Below the pieces are notes generated by a model. It was not told where the DNA came from. It saw nothing but the letters and a program-made list of their open reading frames with translations, and searched no databases. 64,000 nucleotides of DNA from Incurvaria masculella (taxonomy: Eukaryota; Arthropoda; Insecta; Lepidoptera; Incurvariidae): NCBI GenBank assembly GCA_946894095.1, contig OX335652.1, positions 4,983,001 to 5,047,000 on the forward strand, read 5' to 3'. A program made the position numbers and the translations under genes. Shown one piece after another: positions 22,681 to 33,637 of the stretch; within the stretch, counting starts at the first letter, position 1; each line of letters begins with the position of its first letter.

Positions 22681-23150
22681 TTCCCAGTAGTCAAGATTTC
22701 CTTGGGATTTCTAGATTCCTAAAGATTTCCAAAGACTACTAAAGATTCTTAGAGATTCCTAAAGATTTCCAAAGACTACCAAAGATTCCTGGAGATTCCT
22801 AAAGATTTCCAAAGACTACTAAAGATTCTTAGAGATTCCTAAAGATTTCCAAAGACTACCAAAGATTCCTGGAGATTCCTAAAGATTTCCAAAGACTCCA
22901 AAGATTCTTGGAGATTCCTAAAGATTTCCAAAGACTACTAAAGATTCTTGGAGATTCCTAAAGATTTCCAAAGACTACCAAAGATTCTTGGAGATTTCAA
23001 ATATACTGGGATTTCGTAAGATTTCTGAGGACTACCAAAGATTCCTAGAGACTACCAAAGATTACCTGGATTTTTTAAGGACTACCAACACATTTTTGGT
23101 ACATTCCAATGATTTCGGGATTTCTAAAGATTCTTAGTGACCACCAACGA
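22681..23150. repeat. 40-bp-period minisatellite with 10-bp subunits
   Basis: Units of about 40 bp built from four 10-mers of type AGATTCCTAA / AGATTTCCAA / AGACTACYAA / AGATTCYTRG. TACTAA..TTAG and TACCAA..CTGG versions alternate, giving an 80-bp higher order over the first part. Decays to the right. Part of the 22643-25254 element. Confidence 0.85.
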
Positions 23151-23164
23151 TTCATAGAGACTTA

Positions 23165-23345
23165 TAATTGCGCGTTGCGCGCAGCACGTGTCCGTGACGT
23201 CATCGCAGACAGGCGGGCGGCGCGGCCGGGGGGGTTCGGCACGGGCGCGGCGTCCGCGCGAGGCGGCAACAGCGCGGGCGCGGGCGGCGGCGCCGAGCGG
23301 GGAGCCCCCGCGCCGTGGCCGGCCGGTGCGCGTTGGTGCGATATT
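23165..23345. promoter_or_regulatory. CpG-rich core with CACGTG and TGACGTCA
   Basis: Very GC-rich. CACGTG at 23185-23190 and the palindrome TGACGTCA at 23195-23202 are the E-box and CRE consensus sites. A related core at 24300-24400 keeps CACGTG but has lost TGACGTCA. Regulatory function is inferred only from these motifs. Confidence 0.35.
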
Positions 23346-23383
23346 CGTTTTGGACATATTCACCCAGGCGGAATCCGGTTAAA

Positions 23384-23760
23384 TTAGATCCCATATTATC
23401 TCAGCGATCTTTAGATCAGCGCTGATTTTTTCTTTCCCTGAGGCATTATACAATACCATTTTTGAATCCACAGTACATATTTCACATACTAAATTTCAAG
23501 ATGAGGTACTTCGCTCTTTCGAAATCTCTTAGAATCTCAGCCATCATTAGGTCAGGGTTGATTTTTTTTTTGCCTGGGTCATTGTAAAAGGCTATATTTG
23601 AAACCTTAGCAAATATTTCACGTAGAAAACTTCGCGATTAGGTAGGTACTCTTCTTTTTCGAAATACCTTGAAGTCGTATTCACTGTGAACCTGTAAAAA
23701 CTTGGTACGAGATTAGCACCGGACTAACCATACAAAAACCGGTTTACTTCGACCTTAATA
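23384..23760 (+). repeat. 375-bp module, copy 1
   Basis: From TTAGATCCCATATTATCTCAG to CCGGACTAACC..ACCGGTTTAC. Matches 24409-24780 over its full length. Internally it is itself a degenerate duplication of about 130 bp (ATCTCAGCGATC..GAGGTAC repeated as ATCTCAGCCATC..TAGGTAC). Confidence 0.8.
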
Positions 23761-24282
23761 CGCGTAGTAAAGTTAGTCCGCCCCAAGCTCGGTTCACAAC
23801 ATACCTACAATCATCTAATTATTTAATCAAAATCACTGACTAAAAGTCGCCCACCCAATACACAGTAAACAAACGCGAGTCGGACTCGCACACAAAGGGT
23901 TTCGTACCATCGTAAATGATTTAACACCAAAAAATAATATTATTTGTATTTTTTTATTATCTTTAAATTTTACTTATTTGTTGTTATAGCGGCAAATTAA
24001 ATACTCACTCTGTGAAAATTTCAGCTACGTACTTATTACGGTTCATGAGTAACAGCTTTGTGACAGACGGACGGACGGACGGACAGCTGAGGCTTTGTAA
24101 TAGGGTTCCGTTTTCACCCTATGGGTACGGAACCCTAAAAAGTAGTATACGCATGATAACCTTCTATTCGCATAGTACGCGTATTAAGGTCGGACCGAGG
24201 GTCGGACTAAACCGGTTTTTGTTTGGTTAATCCGGTGCTTATCCCGTACTAAATTTTGACAGGTTTACTCTGAGTACGACTG
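23672..24282. repeat. Inverted repeat bracketing a nested dispersed repeat
   Basis: AGTCGTATTC..AACCTGT..TAGCACCGGACTAACC at the left is matched inverted at about 24165-24282 (GGTTAATCCGGTGCTTATCCCG..CAGGTTTACTC..AGTACGACT). Arms are about 95 bp; between them sits repeat copy A4. May be an independent foldback element or an inverted part of the 375-bp module. Confidence 0.6.
23865..24141 (+). repeat. GGGTTCC-type dispersed repeat, copy A4
   Basis: ACGCGAGTCGGACTCGCACACAAAGGGTTTCGTACC .. (GACG)n .. GGGTACGGAACCCTAAAAA. Nested inside the 2.6-kb TIR element, so it inserted later. Confidence 0.8.
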
Positions 24283-24408
24283 AATATGTTTTGGAATTGG
24301 GTCGTCGGGCACACGCGGGGTGCGCGCTGCGCACACTCGTGCGCACACGTGTGCGTGATTTCTTCGCAAACTGGCGGCCGCGCCCACGGCTGCGCTATCA
24401 TTGTTAGA

Positions 24409-24780
24409 TTAGATCCCGTATTATCTCAGCGATCATTAGGTCAGCCCTTTTTTTTTTTTTGCCTGATGCATTATGCAATACCATTTTTGAAGCCATAATA
24501 CATATTTGACATACTCAACTTCACGATGAGGTACTCCGATCTTTCGAAATCCCTTAGTATCTCAGCCATCATTAGGTCAAAGTTGATTATTTATTTGCCT
24601 GGGCCATTATAAAAGTCTATATTTAAAAACCTAGTAAATATTTCACGTACTCGAGATAAGGTACTCTTATTTTAAAAACCTTTACAGTCTTATTCAGAAC
24701 TAACCTGTCAAAACTTACGTACTGTACTAGAATTGCACCGGACTAAGCATACAAAAACCGGCTTAGTCCGACCCCGACAA
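24409..24780 (+). repeat. 375-bp module, copy 2
   Basis: TTAGATCCCGTATTATCTCAG to CACCGGACTAAGC..GGCTTAGTCCGACC. Second copy of the 23384 module, preceded in both cases by a GC-rich core, so the duplicated unit is core plus module, roughly 1 kb apart. Confidence 0.8.
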
Positions 24781-24782
24781 GA

Positions 24783-25235
24783 TTATCTGAGATTACAAAG
24801 ACTTTGATCGGATTGCCAATGATTCCCTTAGGATTCCTACACTCCCTGGGAGTACTCGAGACTACCCAAGATTTTCCTATTCCTCGGACTCCCGCCCAGG
24901 ATTACCCGAGATTTCCATTAATTTGAAAGGATTCCCAATGATTTCCTTGGTATTCTCAGATTCCTTAGGATTACTCGGGATTACATAAGATTTCCAGATT
25001 CCTCGGACTCCCATCGGATTCCTCGGACTCCCATCGGATTCCTCGGACTCCGCCTAAGATTACCCGAGATTTCCATGAATTTGATAGGATTCCCAATGAT
25101 TTCCTTGGGATTTCCAGATTCTTTAGGATTACTCGGGATTACATAAGATTTCCGAGATTCTCCGGACTCCCACCAGATTCCTCGGACTCCCACCTAAGAT
25201 TCTTGAGATTCCCAAACGATTGTACACCAGATTCC
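24783..25235. repeat. Second minisatellite array, degenerate 10/20-bp units
   Basis: Runs of GATTACCCGAGATTTCC and of the 20-mer GGATTCCTCGGACTCCCATC (three near-identical copies at about 25010-25070). Same GATTYC grammar as the 22681 array but a different consensus. Ends at TGTACACCAGATTCCTTGAG; TGTACACCAGATTCC also occurs at 22670 on the left. Confidence 0.8.
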
Positions 25236-25262
25236 TTGAGTGAGTGACCCCTCGCTTAGAAC

Positions 25263-26344
25263 TATGTAATCCTAGCGAAGGCTATCCTTTTCGTCCATTA
25301 AACACTATAAAGGACCATTCGGGGAACCTGTAATATCAAAATAAAGTCGCTAATTTGAATTAAGTATAAAGGAAATAGTTAGCTTAATTTGTTTTGGGAA
25401 TCCTGAATTTCGCTGCCCGTTTCTTGTGAGCTAGGGACGCAGGTATTTTAACTAGTTGAATAATTTAACAGAGCCGGACTTGATATGTACCTTGGCTGCC
25501 CTAGGCCTGTGGAGGATAAAAATGAAAATTTTGAAATCGTCGGAAACTTTTGGAGGAGCACGAAAACAACCGTAGTTAATGCGGCCAGTTTACGTAGAAT
25601 GGTCGCTGTACCTAACTACAATTATTATCAGAACGCAAAATTCTCCATATTCCCCAAGTTTTGCCGCCCCGAAATTTTGCCGCCGCCCTAGCCCCGGGCC
25701 TACTCGGAAAATCTGCCCCTGGCGAACAACCTCTAAAATCTCCCCAGCCACTGCTGCCGCCCCTAGGCCTAGGAGGGGTTTAGGTATCACGCACGCGAAA
25801 TTCCCGTAGAAGAATGGAGAAATTTACACTCGCAAGAATAAAGGTTAGGACGTGATTGAATGCATTTTAAACTTGGAATGTTTGATAAATTTCAATCGAA
25901 TGAGACCTCTTTTACTTTGGTTCTAATAACGATTCCAGGTGCGTATCGATTACCGTAAACGGTAACTGTGACTTTCGGACGTGGATTCCGAAGCTGGAGT
26001 ACGGAATCGTTGTAACTATGTGTACATGTAATATGTTCATATTTGCATTTACATCGTATACATAGGCTACACGCCATTTATTCTACATAATATATATATA
26101 GTATAACTCGATTTGAACCAGCAAGCAAATGAACCAATCGCAGGAACTAAAAGGATTATTTTCCGTTTTAAGGTTTTCATAAGTTGCAGGTTTGCACGCA
26201 GGTAAGATACACAAGAACACAGATAAGATATTTTGTGCTTGTGACTTGTATGTTGGTCGCTTCGGCGGCCCAGTGGCGCGACGACCATGCCTCGGTGTTT
26301 GCTTAACGAGGTTAAGCAACACCCGGCGCAGTCGTCTTAATATC
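25263..26344. other. Intergenic, nothing recognised
   Basis: No coding signal or known repeat. A Pro-rich reading at 25580-25800 comes from CCGCCCC-type runs. (TA)n at 26088-26101. Confidence 0.5.
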
Positions 26345-26515
26345 GTTCGACCGTTCGTTGACAGAGAAAACAAAACTCGTATGAACACCTATATTATTTT
26401 TGTCTGTCCTTAGATTAAATAAAATGTGCAGATTCAGATATGAGATGACTATCAATTATAGATACCAAATATCAATTAAATTGGAACAGTGGATTTAAAA
26501 TAAAGTTAAATACGT
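26345..26515. repeat. Foldback family F, partial copy
   Basis: GACAGAGAAAACAAAACTCGTATGAA and GATACCAAATATCAATTAAATTGGAACAGTGG match, in order, parts of the right half of the 27574-27847 element. Confidence 0.5.
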
Positions 26516-26784
26516 TTTGATAGGGAACAAAGATTAAGATTTTTATAATATCGCTTCGTAACAATATCCCTGCCATATAAATAAATATTTCAGTTACCAT
26601 ATCCTGTCACGAGAGCTCACAAAACCGCGACTCCAACGACTCAAACAGACATTTCCGGTCGTCTAAAACTTGAATCTAATTTCTTTAGAGCGACGCGTGT
26701 CATATTCTTGCCCCCTCCGTCGATTCTCCACTCGTGACCCGCGCTGGAATGGCGCGGGCAAAATGAAGTGGGCTCACAGCATCA

Positions 26785-27019
26785 GCAGGTCTATTCCTGG
26801 CATTCCGTAATCAGCAATCAGGAATCCTGAGTCACGAAAACAGCTTTTATAGAGGTTTTCAAAGTCATTTTCTTGACGAAATGATTCCAGAACAGAGATA
26901 GTTTCATGAATTAATCAAGGTTTTCCGTCGTAAAAATATCTTTGAAAACCGCTATAAAAGGGGTTTTCTAGACTCAGGATTCCTGATTCCTGATTACGGA
27001 ATTGTAGAAATAGGCCTGC
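26785..27019. mobile_element. Foldback MITE with TCAGGAATCCTGA ends
   Basis: Left GCAGGTCTATTCCTGGCATTCCGTAATCAG..CAGGAATCCTGAG is the inverted partner of right CTCAGGATTCCTGATTCCTGATTACGGAATTG..AATAGGCCTGC. Arms are about 47 bp and the interior, also partly inverted, carries GCTATAAAAG. Other copies: 54828-55022, and one end at 41545-41625. Confidence 0.75.
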
Positions 27020-27573
27020 AGCTCCGGCTTCCGCTCGCTAATTCCGCTTGTAATTACAACTCGCAGTACATTTTGGCGCTAATTAGGGACTCGCCCGGCG
27101 TAGTTTTAGCGTCGAGATTAACGAGTTAATCGCCGTCAGCGGACGAAGCGCGGATCCGGAGTTGGCGGCGGCGCCGGAGGCGGTGCGAACCATTGACCAA
27201 GCAAGGACGGAAGAGGCGACCAAAACTCATCCATACAGTGATAATGCATACAGGCCGCATTGTTTACGAATTAGCTCACTCGAGTTCCAACGATATGTAA
27301 GAACGCACGGGGGTTACTATGGTAAGTTAACCGCCGGGTGAATAGCAGGTGAACAGGCAAGAGAACGATTAAATCTGATGTTGAGTAGCATTTCGTAGCA
27401 TGCTAACTGTCAAACGACGTGTTATTCGACCAAGTGAAATGAAATGTACCAGTTGGCATGGTACAAAATGCAACTAAACGTCAGACATGATCACTCAATT
27501 TCATGTGCTATTCATCTGGCGAGTTAATTACCATTTAAGAACGGCCCGTAAGCTATGCTCCCCATACAAACGT
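27020..27573. other. Intergenic, nothing recognised
   Basis: GC-richer to 27200 (CGGCGGCGCCGGAGGCGG at about 27165), then ordinary AT-rich sequence. No gene. Confidence 0.4.
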
Positions 27574-27847
27574 AGTTTACTAATAATTTGAAAACAGCTA
27601 TTCCAATTAAATTGATATTTACTATCTAATATCTGTGTCTGCATGCTTTTGTTTTTTTGAAAAATCCAAACCGAATGAAATGAAAGCAAAAAGAAAATCT
27701 TCATACGAATTTTGTTTTCTCTGTGGTGTGATCCAGAATACATTTACCAAAAAAACAAAGACATGCAGACACAGATATTTGTAGCCTAATATAAGATACC
27801 AAATATCAAGTAAGTTGGAACAATGGTTTTCAAATTATTAGTAAACT
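27574..27847. mobile_element. Foldback element, family F
   Basis: AGTTTACTAATAATTTGAAAAC..TATCTGTGTCTGCATG on the left is inverted on the right as CATGCAGACACAGATA..GTTTTCAAATTATTAGTAAACT. Arms of about 75-85 bp enclose about 115 bp. Related partial copies at 26345 and 50553. Confidence 0.75.
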
Positions 27848-29640
27848 AGCAGCCCGTCCCGGCTTTGCACGGGCATAATATAATTTGAAAAGATTATTTT
27901 GACACAATGATACACTAATAAACCCTTCTTACGTAGAGTTCCTAAAAAAAGATCATATACCTACATTGAAATATTTGAAATAAAAATAACAAATTTTGTG
28001 AAAATATTTTTTTTGTATTTTTTTTATTTTTTACTTTTTATGTATTTTTCATACTATTAATTATTGTAAAAAGATCATAACCACAAAACAAAAGCCATTA
28101 AATAATTTATTGAGTTAAAGCCTCCCTGTAAGTACTATTTGATGTTGTTTTATTTTGCACTAAATAATTAGCTTAACTGTTATTATGATACTTTTGAGAT
28201 TACCGCGGTCGTTAGACATGTTTGAAAAATGTTACGGCTTTTGAGAATGTCTTTGGAGAATGTATCTTCCTGCCGCGTAAAAAGCCGTAACATTTTTGAA
28301 ACATGTTTAACTGTTATTAGCTACCTACAACTACTATTATAACCTACAACTAAAAAGTATTTAATCGAAAATCATAAAAACTATTTAAGTCACTTATTTA
28401 TTAGGATAACTAAATAACTACAATCTACACTAACTAAATGTACAACATATATATTAAGGCGCTAGGACTAGCCAACTACTCGCGCCATACAAATGCACTT
28501 TATAACAAATGTAATAATATGTAGTGAAACGCTTCAGCAAATCCAAATAGAACTCCAGACTGATAATGGATTGTTAATATTTTTTTATTCCATCATTTAT
28601 TTAAATAATAATAAAAAGAAAAAAGTTGATTTTTCTCATTAGAAATCTGAAAGTAATTCGATTTCTAGATATAAGCAAAAACAGCATATATGCATAAACA
28701 AAAAATTCCATTTGCTTTTAGATTTCTACATTTAGTCAAAAAAGTTCGGAAATGGACACCGTTTCCGCAATGTATTTTGTATAGAAAAAGGAAACATACA
28801 TAAACGAAAATAATTCAATTCCTAGACAAGGAATCATATATTGTTAGAATGACACTTATAATCGTCAGACTTAGTTAGTTAACTTGGGGTGCCTCGTCTA
28901 ACTTTGCGATTTGGCTAGTACCAGGCCCTTAATGGGTCTAGTTCTGAAAATAACTTTTTGAATGCGTTTAGTTACCTACTAAACTAATTATCATCAAGCG
29001 ACAATTTCTTAAATTCCGCACCCGGCTGCTGCGTAGGGAGCCGACTGACTCCCCTCCCGTACCTCTGAGTGACGCCTACAAACTCTAAAACGCATAGTTG
29101 GCCGAGCGGAGTTATTTCAAATTTTTAAACTCATGATATCTTTCGAATGAACTGTCCGAATCGAATAATTCAAAGGTATTGAAGCAGTCTTAAATAATAA
29201 TTTATTTATTTTGACAAGGATTAAGATCTAGGTACAAATAAAGAGCCTTTTCTAGCGGCGGTATTTAAATTTTTATTTTAAAATAAATGCACACTTAATT
29301 TGACATAACTATAATAGTTAGATGTATGCTGTCGCGACATTTTTTGTAGATAATAATGTGTTCTATAAAATTGTATTTCATCATTTTGTTCTATCGTGAA
29401 TAGTTTTCGCAGCGCACGCGATGTAAGGAACATTCTTGGTAATTTTTTTGCACCTTGGCTTACGTTATCGGAGTTTTGGTAAGGATCCCTATTTTTTTTA
29501 AGATAAAACATAGCCTATGTCCCTCGGATAGACTGTAGCTTTCCAACGGTGAAATAATTTTTCAAATCCGTTCAGTAGTTTCGGAGCCTATTCAGTTCAA
29601 ATACACAAACAATCAAACCTTTCCCCCGAAATTTTCTGAT
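27846..29640. repeat. Remnant of a common insect retroelement, CCCGTCCCGGCTTTGCACGGG type
   Basis: Left edge CAGCCCGTCCCGGCTTTGCACGGG, right part (29500-29640) AAAACATAGCCTATGTCC..TTCAAATCCGTTCAGTAGTTTCGGAGCC..TTCCCCCGAAATTTTC. The two edges belong to one repeat type seen in many insect genomes. The interior (28000-29200) is AT-rich and unassigned, probably later insertions. Confidence 0.45.
28216..28306. repeat. Short foldback, 27-bp arms
   Basis: ACATGTTTGAAAAATGTTACGGCTTTT is matched inverted by AAAAGCCGTAACATTTTTGAAACATGT with a 36-nt spacer. Likely a tiny MITE inside the older repeat. Confidence 0.7.
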
Positions 29641-29684
29641 GCTAACGGGCCGACCTTAACCCCCCCCTGCACAGTAAGTTATTT

Positions 29685-30330
29685 GGGGGAACGGCAGAAC
29701 GTCTAATATGCAGATCGTATAATGTCATATTTTAACAAAATTTTAAAACCATGCACAACGTATAATCGGCAGATCGTATAATCTTATACGTAGTGCATGA
29801 ATAAGTCCAAAAAATAAAATTACTTATTTCTCCATGCATAACGTATAATAGTCACAACGTATAATGTTATGATCTTTATTTAACGAAAAAGAAAACCATG
29901 CATATCATATAATCCAAAAATATTTCATACGATAAGCGCCCTTATCATCATACAATTAAAGCGTATACTCGCACGTGACGTTTCGACCGTCTCAATTAGC
30001 GTAAGGTGGCCTTTCGAAATTGTAGCAAATATCGATTCGTAGCAATTTCAGCCTTAAATGTATCGTTATTAGGGCGCTTTATGCAGTGCTTCTTGGCATA
30101 TTATACGTTCTGCATGGTTTTCTTTTTTTGTGAATTCATGTTAGGAATATTATACGTTGTGACTATTATACGTTCTGCATGATGCAAAGAATTGATTTTA
30201 TTTTTAAACTTTATTCATGCACAACGTATAATATTATACGTTGTGACTATTATACGATATGCATGGTTTTATTTTTTTGGAAAAAAATAAGATTATACGT
30301 TGTGAATATTATACGTAGTGAATACGACTC
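29685..30330. mobile_element. Element J2, second CGTATAAT-array element
   Basis: 646 bp flanked by the 8-bp duplication AGTTATTT (29677-29684 and 30331-30338). Same ends as J1 (GGGGGAACGGCAG .. AATACGACTC) and the same arrangement of motifs. It is 27 bp longer, mainly through ACGTTCTGCATGGTTTTC.. inserted near 30105 and absent from J1. High similarity over the whole length. Confidence 0.82.
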
Positions 30331-30338
30331 AGTTATTT

Positions 30339-30823
30339 AGTGCGACGAACGTTCGATATTGCGCGTCCCGTATTCGTAAGAGTACTTAACCACTATCGGG
30401 GAGGCTAATCCTAAATTCGTCGGTGATTCATGCAATGATGTTCAATTTTTTCAGGCGGTTCACTTGAGTGTGGTCCCTTTCTAATTATTCGAAATAAAGT
30501 GCGATGGCACTGCATGAAATAATCGGCGATGAATTCATACGAAAGCTAAGCGTAAATGTTTCACTTTCATCTGTGAATTTAACCCATGATCGCTTCATGA
30601 GTATAGACAAAGTGCATCATCACTGATACTTGGCTCTGCCCATATCTACATGAATTAGTTTTGGTCACCACTGCTGTCCTTCGATGCTGGATGGCGCGAG
30701 CGGACTAACTATTTTGATGAATTTAGCCGAGTTGCGGGTTGGTTTTGGAACGTTGATGGATGCCCGTCGTCGTTGAGTTGAAAATACATATTTATACAGA
30801 AATGCATGCATTTGTTAGCTAGT
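30339..30823. other. Intergenic, nothing recognised
   Basis: No coding signal, repeat or foldback recognised. Confidence 0.4.
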
Positions 30824-31066
30824 TTTAAGGGTTCCGTACCCAAGGGGTGCCAACGAAACCCTATTACTAAGCCTTCGCTGTCCATCCGTCCGTCCGTCCT
30901 TCCGTCTGTCTGTCAGAGCGCTGTATCTCAGTATCCGTAACAGATAGACAGCTGAAATGTTCACAGAGTGCGTATTGTGACAAAAAACGTGATTTTTTTG
31001 TATTTAATATTTTATGATGGTACGGAACCCTTCGTGTGCGAGACCGACTCGCACGTGGCCGGTGTT
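30824..31066 (-). repeat. GGGTTCC-type dispersed repeat, copy A5
   Basis: AGGGTTCCGTACCCAAGGGGTGCC .. (CGTC)n .. GGTACGGAACCCTTCGTGTGC .. CACGTGGCCGG. Nearly full length, minus orientation. Confidence 0.8.
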
Positions 31067-31160
31067 TGATAAGAAAAATATATGCGATAAGCGAAATAAA
31101 ATGTTCGCGTTTACTTTTCGCATGATAAACACTCTCAAAAGGTTTAAAGTTAATAAACTC

Positions 31161-31255
31161 CCCATACAAAGAACGTGATTTTTTTGTCTTAATTAATGTA
31201 CGATGGTACGGAACCCTTCGTGCGCGAGTCCAACTCGCACTTGGGCGGTTTTTTT
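31161..31255 (-). repeat. GGGTTCC-type repeat, partial copy A6
   Basis: CCCATACAAAGAACGTGATTTTTTTG, GATGGTACGGAACCCTTCG, CGAGTCCAACTCGCACTTGGG. Only the CCGGCC-end half; lies 95 bp from copy A5 in the same orientation. Confidence 0.75.
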
Positions 31256-33123
31256 ATTTCACATTTCTACAGCGCAAATAGTAACAGGTAGGTATGTCCA
31301 TGCATTTGACGGTTTCGGCCAAGCTACTTTGACTTATTTACTATGGCTACTTCCTGAGTCTTCGCTCGTCTCTGCCTGATCAAGTACAGTAAAAAAATAT
31401 TTAAGCGTATATATTTAGAAGCTCATTACACATCCGAAATCCTTAGAATTTTAAGCAAGCCTTAAGAGACCCTTACGGCCCTGCTAATAAACGTTCTATG
31501 CTATGCCCCGGTATTTCTAGCTAGAAGTACCGGACAGCAAAAATATCGGCGTAATAGCGATGATATACAAAAATATTAGGAACTCATGTTTTACCTAATT
31601 CGACAATGGGACAAATCATGGGCAAGTTAAAATACCACTCTTGAGAACGTGAGAAGAGGATATTCGTGTACTTATGCCATTCGTGTCACGGTATAGACCA
31701 TACCGATGAATTATTTATCTGTCCCGTTCTCGTGGTTCAACCACGTCTGTTTCTATGGCTCTACACAAATCGAGTGGGTGACGCACAACACACCGCATGT
31801 GTTTGGCGGAGACAAGCAAGGCCTCATGTAAGGTAAAAAAAATTACGGCCTTATCAAACATTGTATCATAGATCAAATTCTAACTTACCTTAATTCGGAC
31901 GCAGATGAAGGATTTAGCCGAGGGGCGGGAATTTCACCCATGGTCCTTCAATATTTTGAAACAGGTCTATATAAAGTGCTTCGTTGACACGTATCAGGAG
32001 CAGTACCAAACCGAAACAATTATGTCAAAACATTTTCAGTCTTACTGGGTAGAATATTTGAAATCCCACTTCTGATTGGCGCAGATTCACATTTTACGCC
32101 GTTTAAGTCCCGAGTCACTTGATGCCTTCCCCTCCATCCGCGTCTGCCCGCTTGATTTCTGGTTTGAGGTTTTTTGTTTAATTTGCTCCTTTCCAAGCGA
32201 AATCAACTATTTTTGTCCTCCCAAAGATATCTATTTTCAATCTCGCGCAAATATGTGCTCCAAAGTTTTTGTATGTTAAGTATTTGGGTGCGTCCCCAAT
32301 TTTACCTAGTTCAATGAACTTCTTAATTCAGTATTTAATGTTTAATTCTAAGGGTTCTAAGGTAGTCTAACCAACCCTTTTGAAACCACGGCCCCAAACT
32401 CAGATTTTCGTCACCTCTGACTTTAGCGATCCGTGCAACTCACAGCGGCGTGCCATTTTAATTTAGTCAATACCCTCTACGCAAAGACTGCCATCGTCTC
32501 ACCTCAACGTAGCATTTTCAACTGTCCCCGCTGCAAATAGAAGTTACTTTACAGAGAACTGGTTGGTATCATATGCTGTGTGGGGTGCAGTCTGAAGAGA
32601 GGTTTAAAAGTTTGTTTTAGGGATCTGAATTCGGTTTACTGTTTTGGGTCGGAGAAATGGAAGTTTGAGCTTTTTATTGCGCACTTAATCCAAATTAAGC
32701 AAAACAACCACAATCAAAATAAACAAATCAATCTTTAACAACAGAAGAAACATTTTGTTGAAGTTACCCTAGCTTCACCAGATGTATATGGCTTGTTCTA
32801 ATATTTGAATGTATTCGAAGAACTAGCATTGATTGTACTTGCTTTGCGAGCTCCAAAGTCAAATGTATTAAGATTATGAGATTAGTGTGCTGTTTCATCA
32901 GCGCAGCGTTAATGATGCAATGCAACATTTAGGTCGGGTTGCGGAACGAGACAACAGATTTATATTTACAACAACGTGCGATTGAAAACCTATGACGGTT
33001 AAGACTAAATTTTGGTCACAAAAAGTAACGTGGGCCGAACTTTGAGGAATATCGTTTCGCACTTCCGTAACATTGGTTCGGACGAGTAAGTTTAGTGAAG
33101 GGAGACACAATATTTTTAGGCTT
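31256..33123. other. Intergenic, no gene recognised
   Basis: Frames of up to about 90 codons but no recognisable domains, splice structure or repeat family. The 91-codon minus frame at 32898-33173 overlaps the LINE scrap that follows and is taken as chance. Confidence 0.45.
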
Positions 33124-33189
33124 CGAGCACACTTGGGAACTGCCGCGAATGAAAGAGCGGATAAGCTTGCCAAGCAAGCGGCTTGCTAA
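33124..33189 (+). pseudogene. LINE RNase H domain scrap
   Basis: Reads RAHLGTAANERADKLAKQAA and then a stop. The H.G..GNERAD.LAK.A pattern is the C-terminal segment of RNase H domains in LINEs (Jockey/I/R1 types). Everything around it has decayed. Confidence 0.7.
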
Positions 33190-33617
33190 AGGTATTTACC
33201 AGCATACGATGCTCACCCTCTGTGCTCACCCAATATGATCCGCGAATAGGGTGATCAGGCTTATTTCCGGCAGAGCGATAGAAGAGCTGCGAAAGCGAAT
33301 GTGTTTTTGTCAGAAGTACCTACATACTTCTTGCACAATTCTGGGAAAATATCCGTCCATCTATTTACATAACGTCGTTTTGAAATTGGAGTCTTAGCTC
33401 TTTTCCATGTTGAATTAATAAATACCATATTATTGTTACTCGCTGGTTGTCTGTTGCATGCAAAAAAATATGAATCGGTGTCAAAAGTATTATTTGTTAT
33501 GTCTCTTGTCCTATTTTGACGTAGAAAGAGAATCTCGCGCAGCTACTTTTCCGATCTCTTTGTGTTTTTTATTTGACATCTGGAGGTAGCCAGTATCATT
33601 TCGTGTATTTGTTATCT
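33190..33617. other. Intergenic, nothing recognised
   Basis: No feature beyond AT-rich sequence before the hairpin at 33618. Confidence 0.4.
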
Positions 33618-33637
33618 GGGGGCACGGCAGTGCCCCC
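33618..33637. repeat. Perfect GC hairpin, candidate Helentron end
   Basis: GGGGGCAC, loop GGCA, GTGCCCCC. Followed by CGCCAAGTCGAGCAAAAAAG, a stretch I associate with lepidopteran Helentron-like repeats, and by the CACT microsatellite 215 bp on. Confidence 0.5.

Larger units (their letters stand above)
22643..25254. mobile_element. 2.6-kb TIR transposon made of satellite-like arrays, non-coding
   Basis: Outer ends CGAGGGGTTAGTCACTCGAG and, inverted, CGAGGGGTCACTCACTCAAG match at 17 of 20 positions. Both are flanked by the perfect 8-bp duplication CTTAGAAC (22635-22642 and 25255-25262). Inside, in order: a 40-bp-period array, a CpG-rich core, a 375-bp module, a nested inverted element, a second CpG-rich core, a second 375-bp module and a second array. 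No ORF of consequence. An 8-bp duplication with a C..GGGGT terminus suggests a non-autonomous hAT-like element (inference). Confidence 0.8.

Noticed and set aside
22681..23120. Regular repeats as a possible CRISPR array
   Set aside because: No unique spacers: every segment is itself a 10-bp variant, and the context is eukaryotic.
23109..23394. Overlapping Ala/Gly/Arg-rich frames on both strands
   Set aside because: Low-complexity translations of a CpG-rich core inside a transposon.
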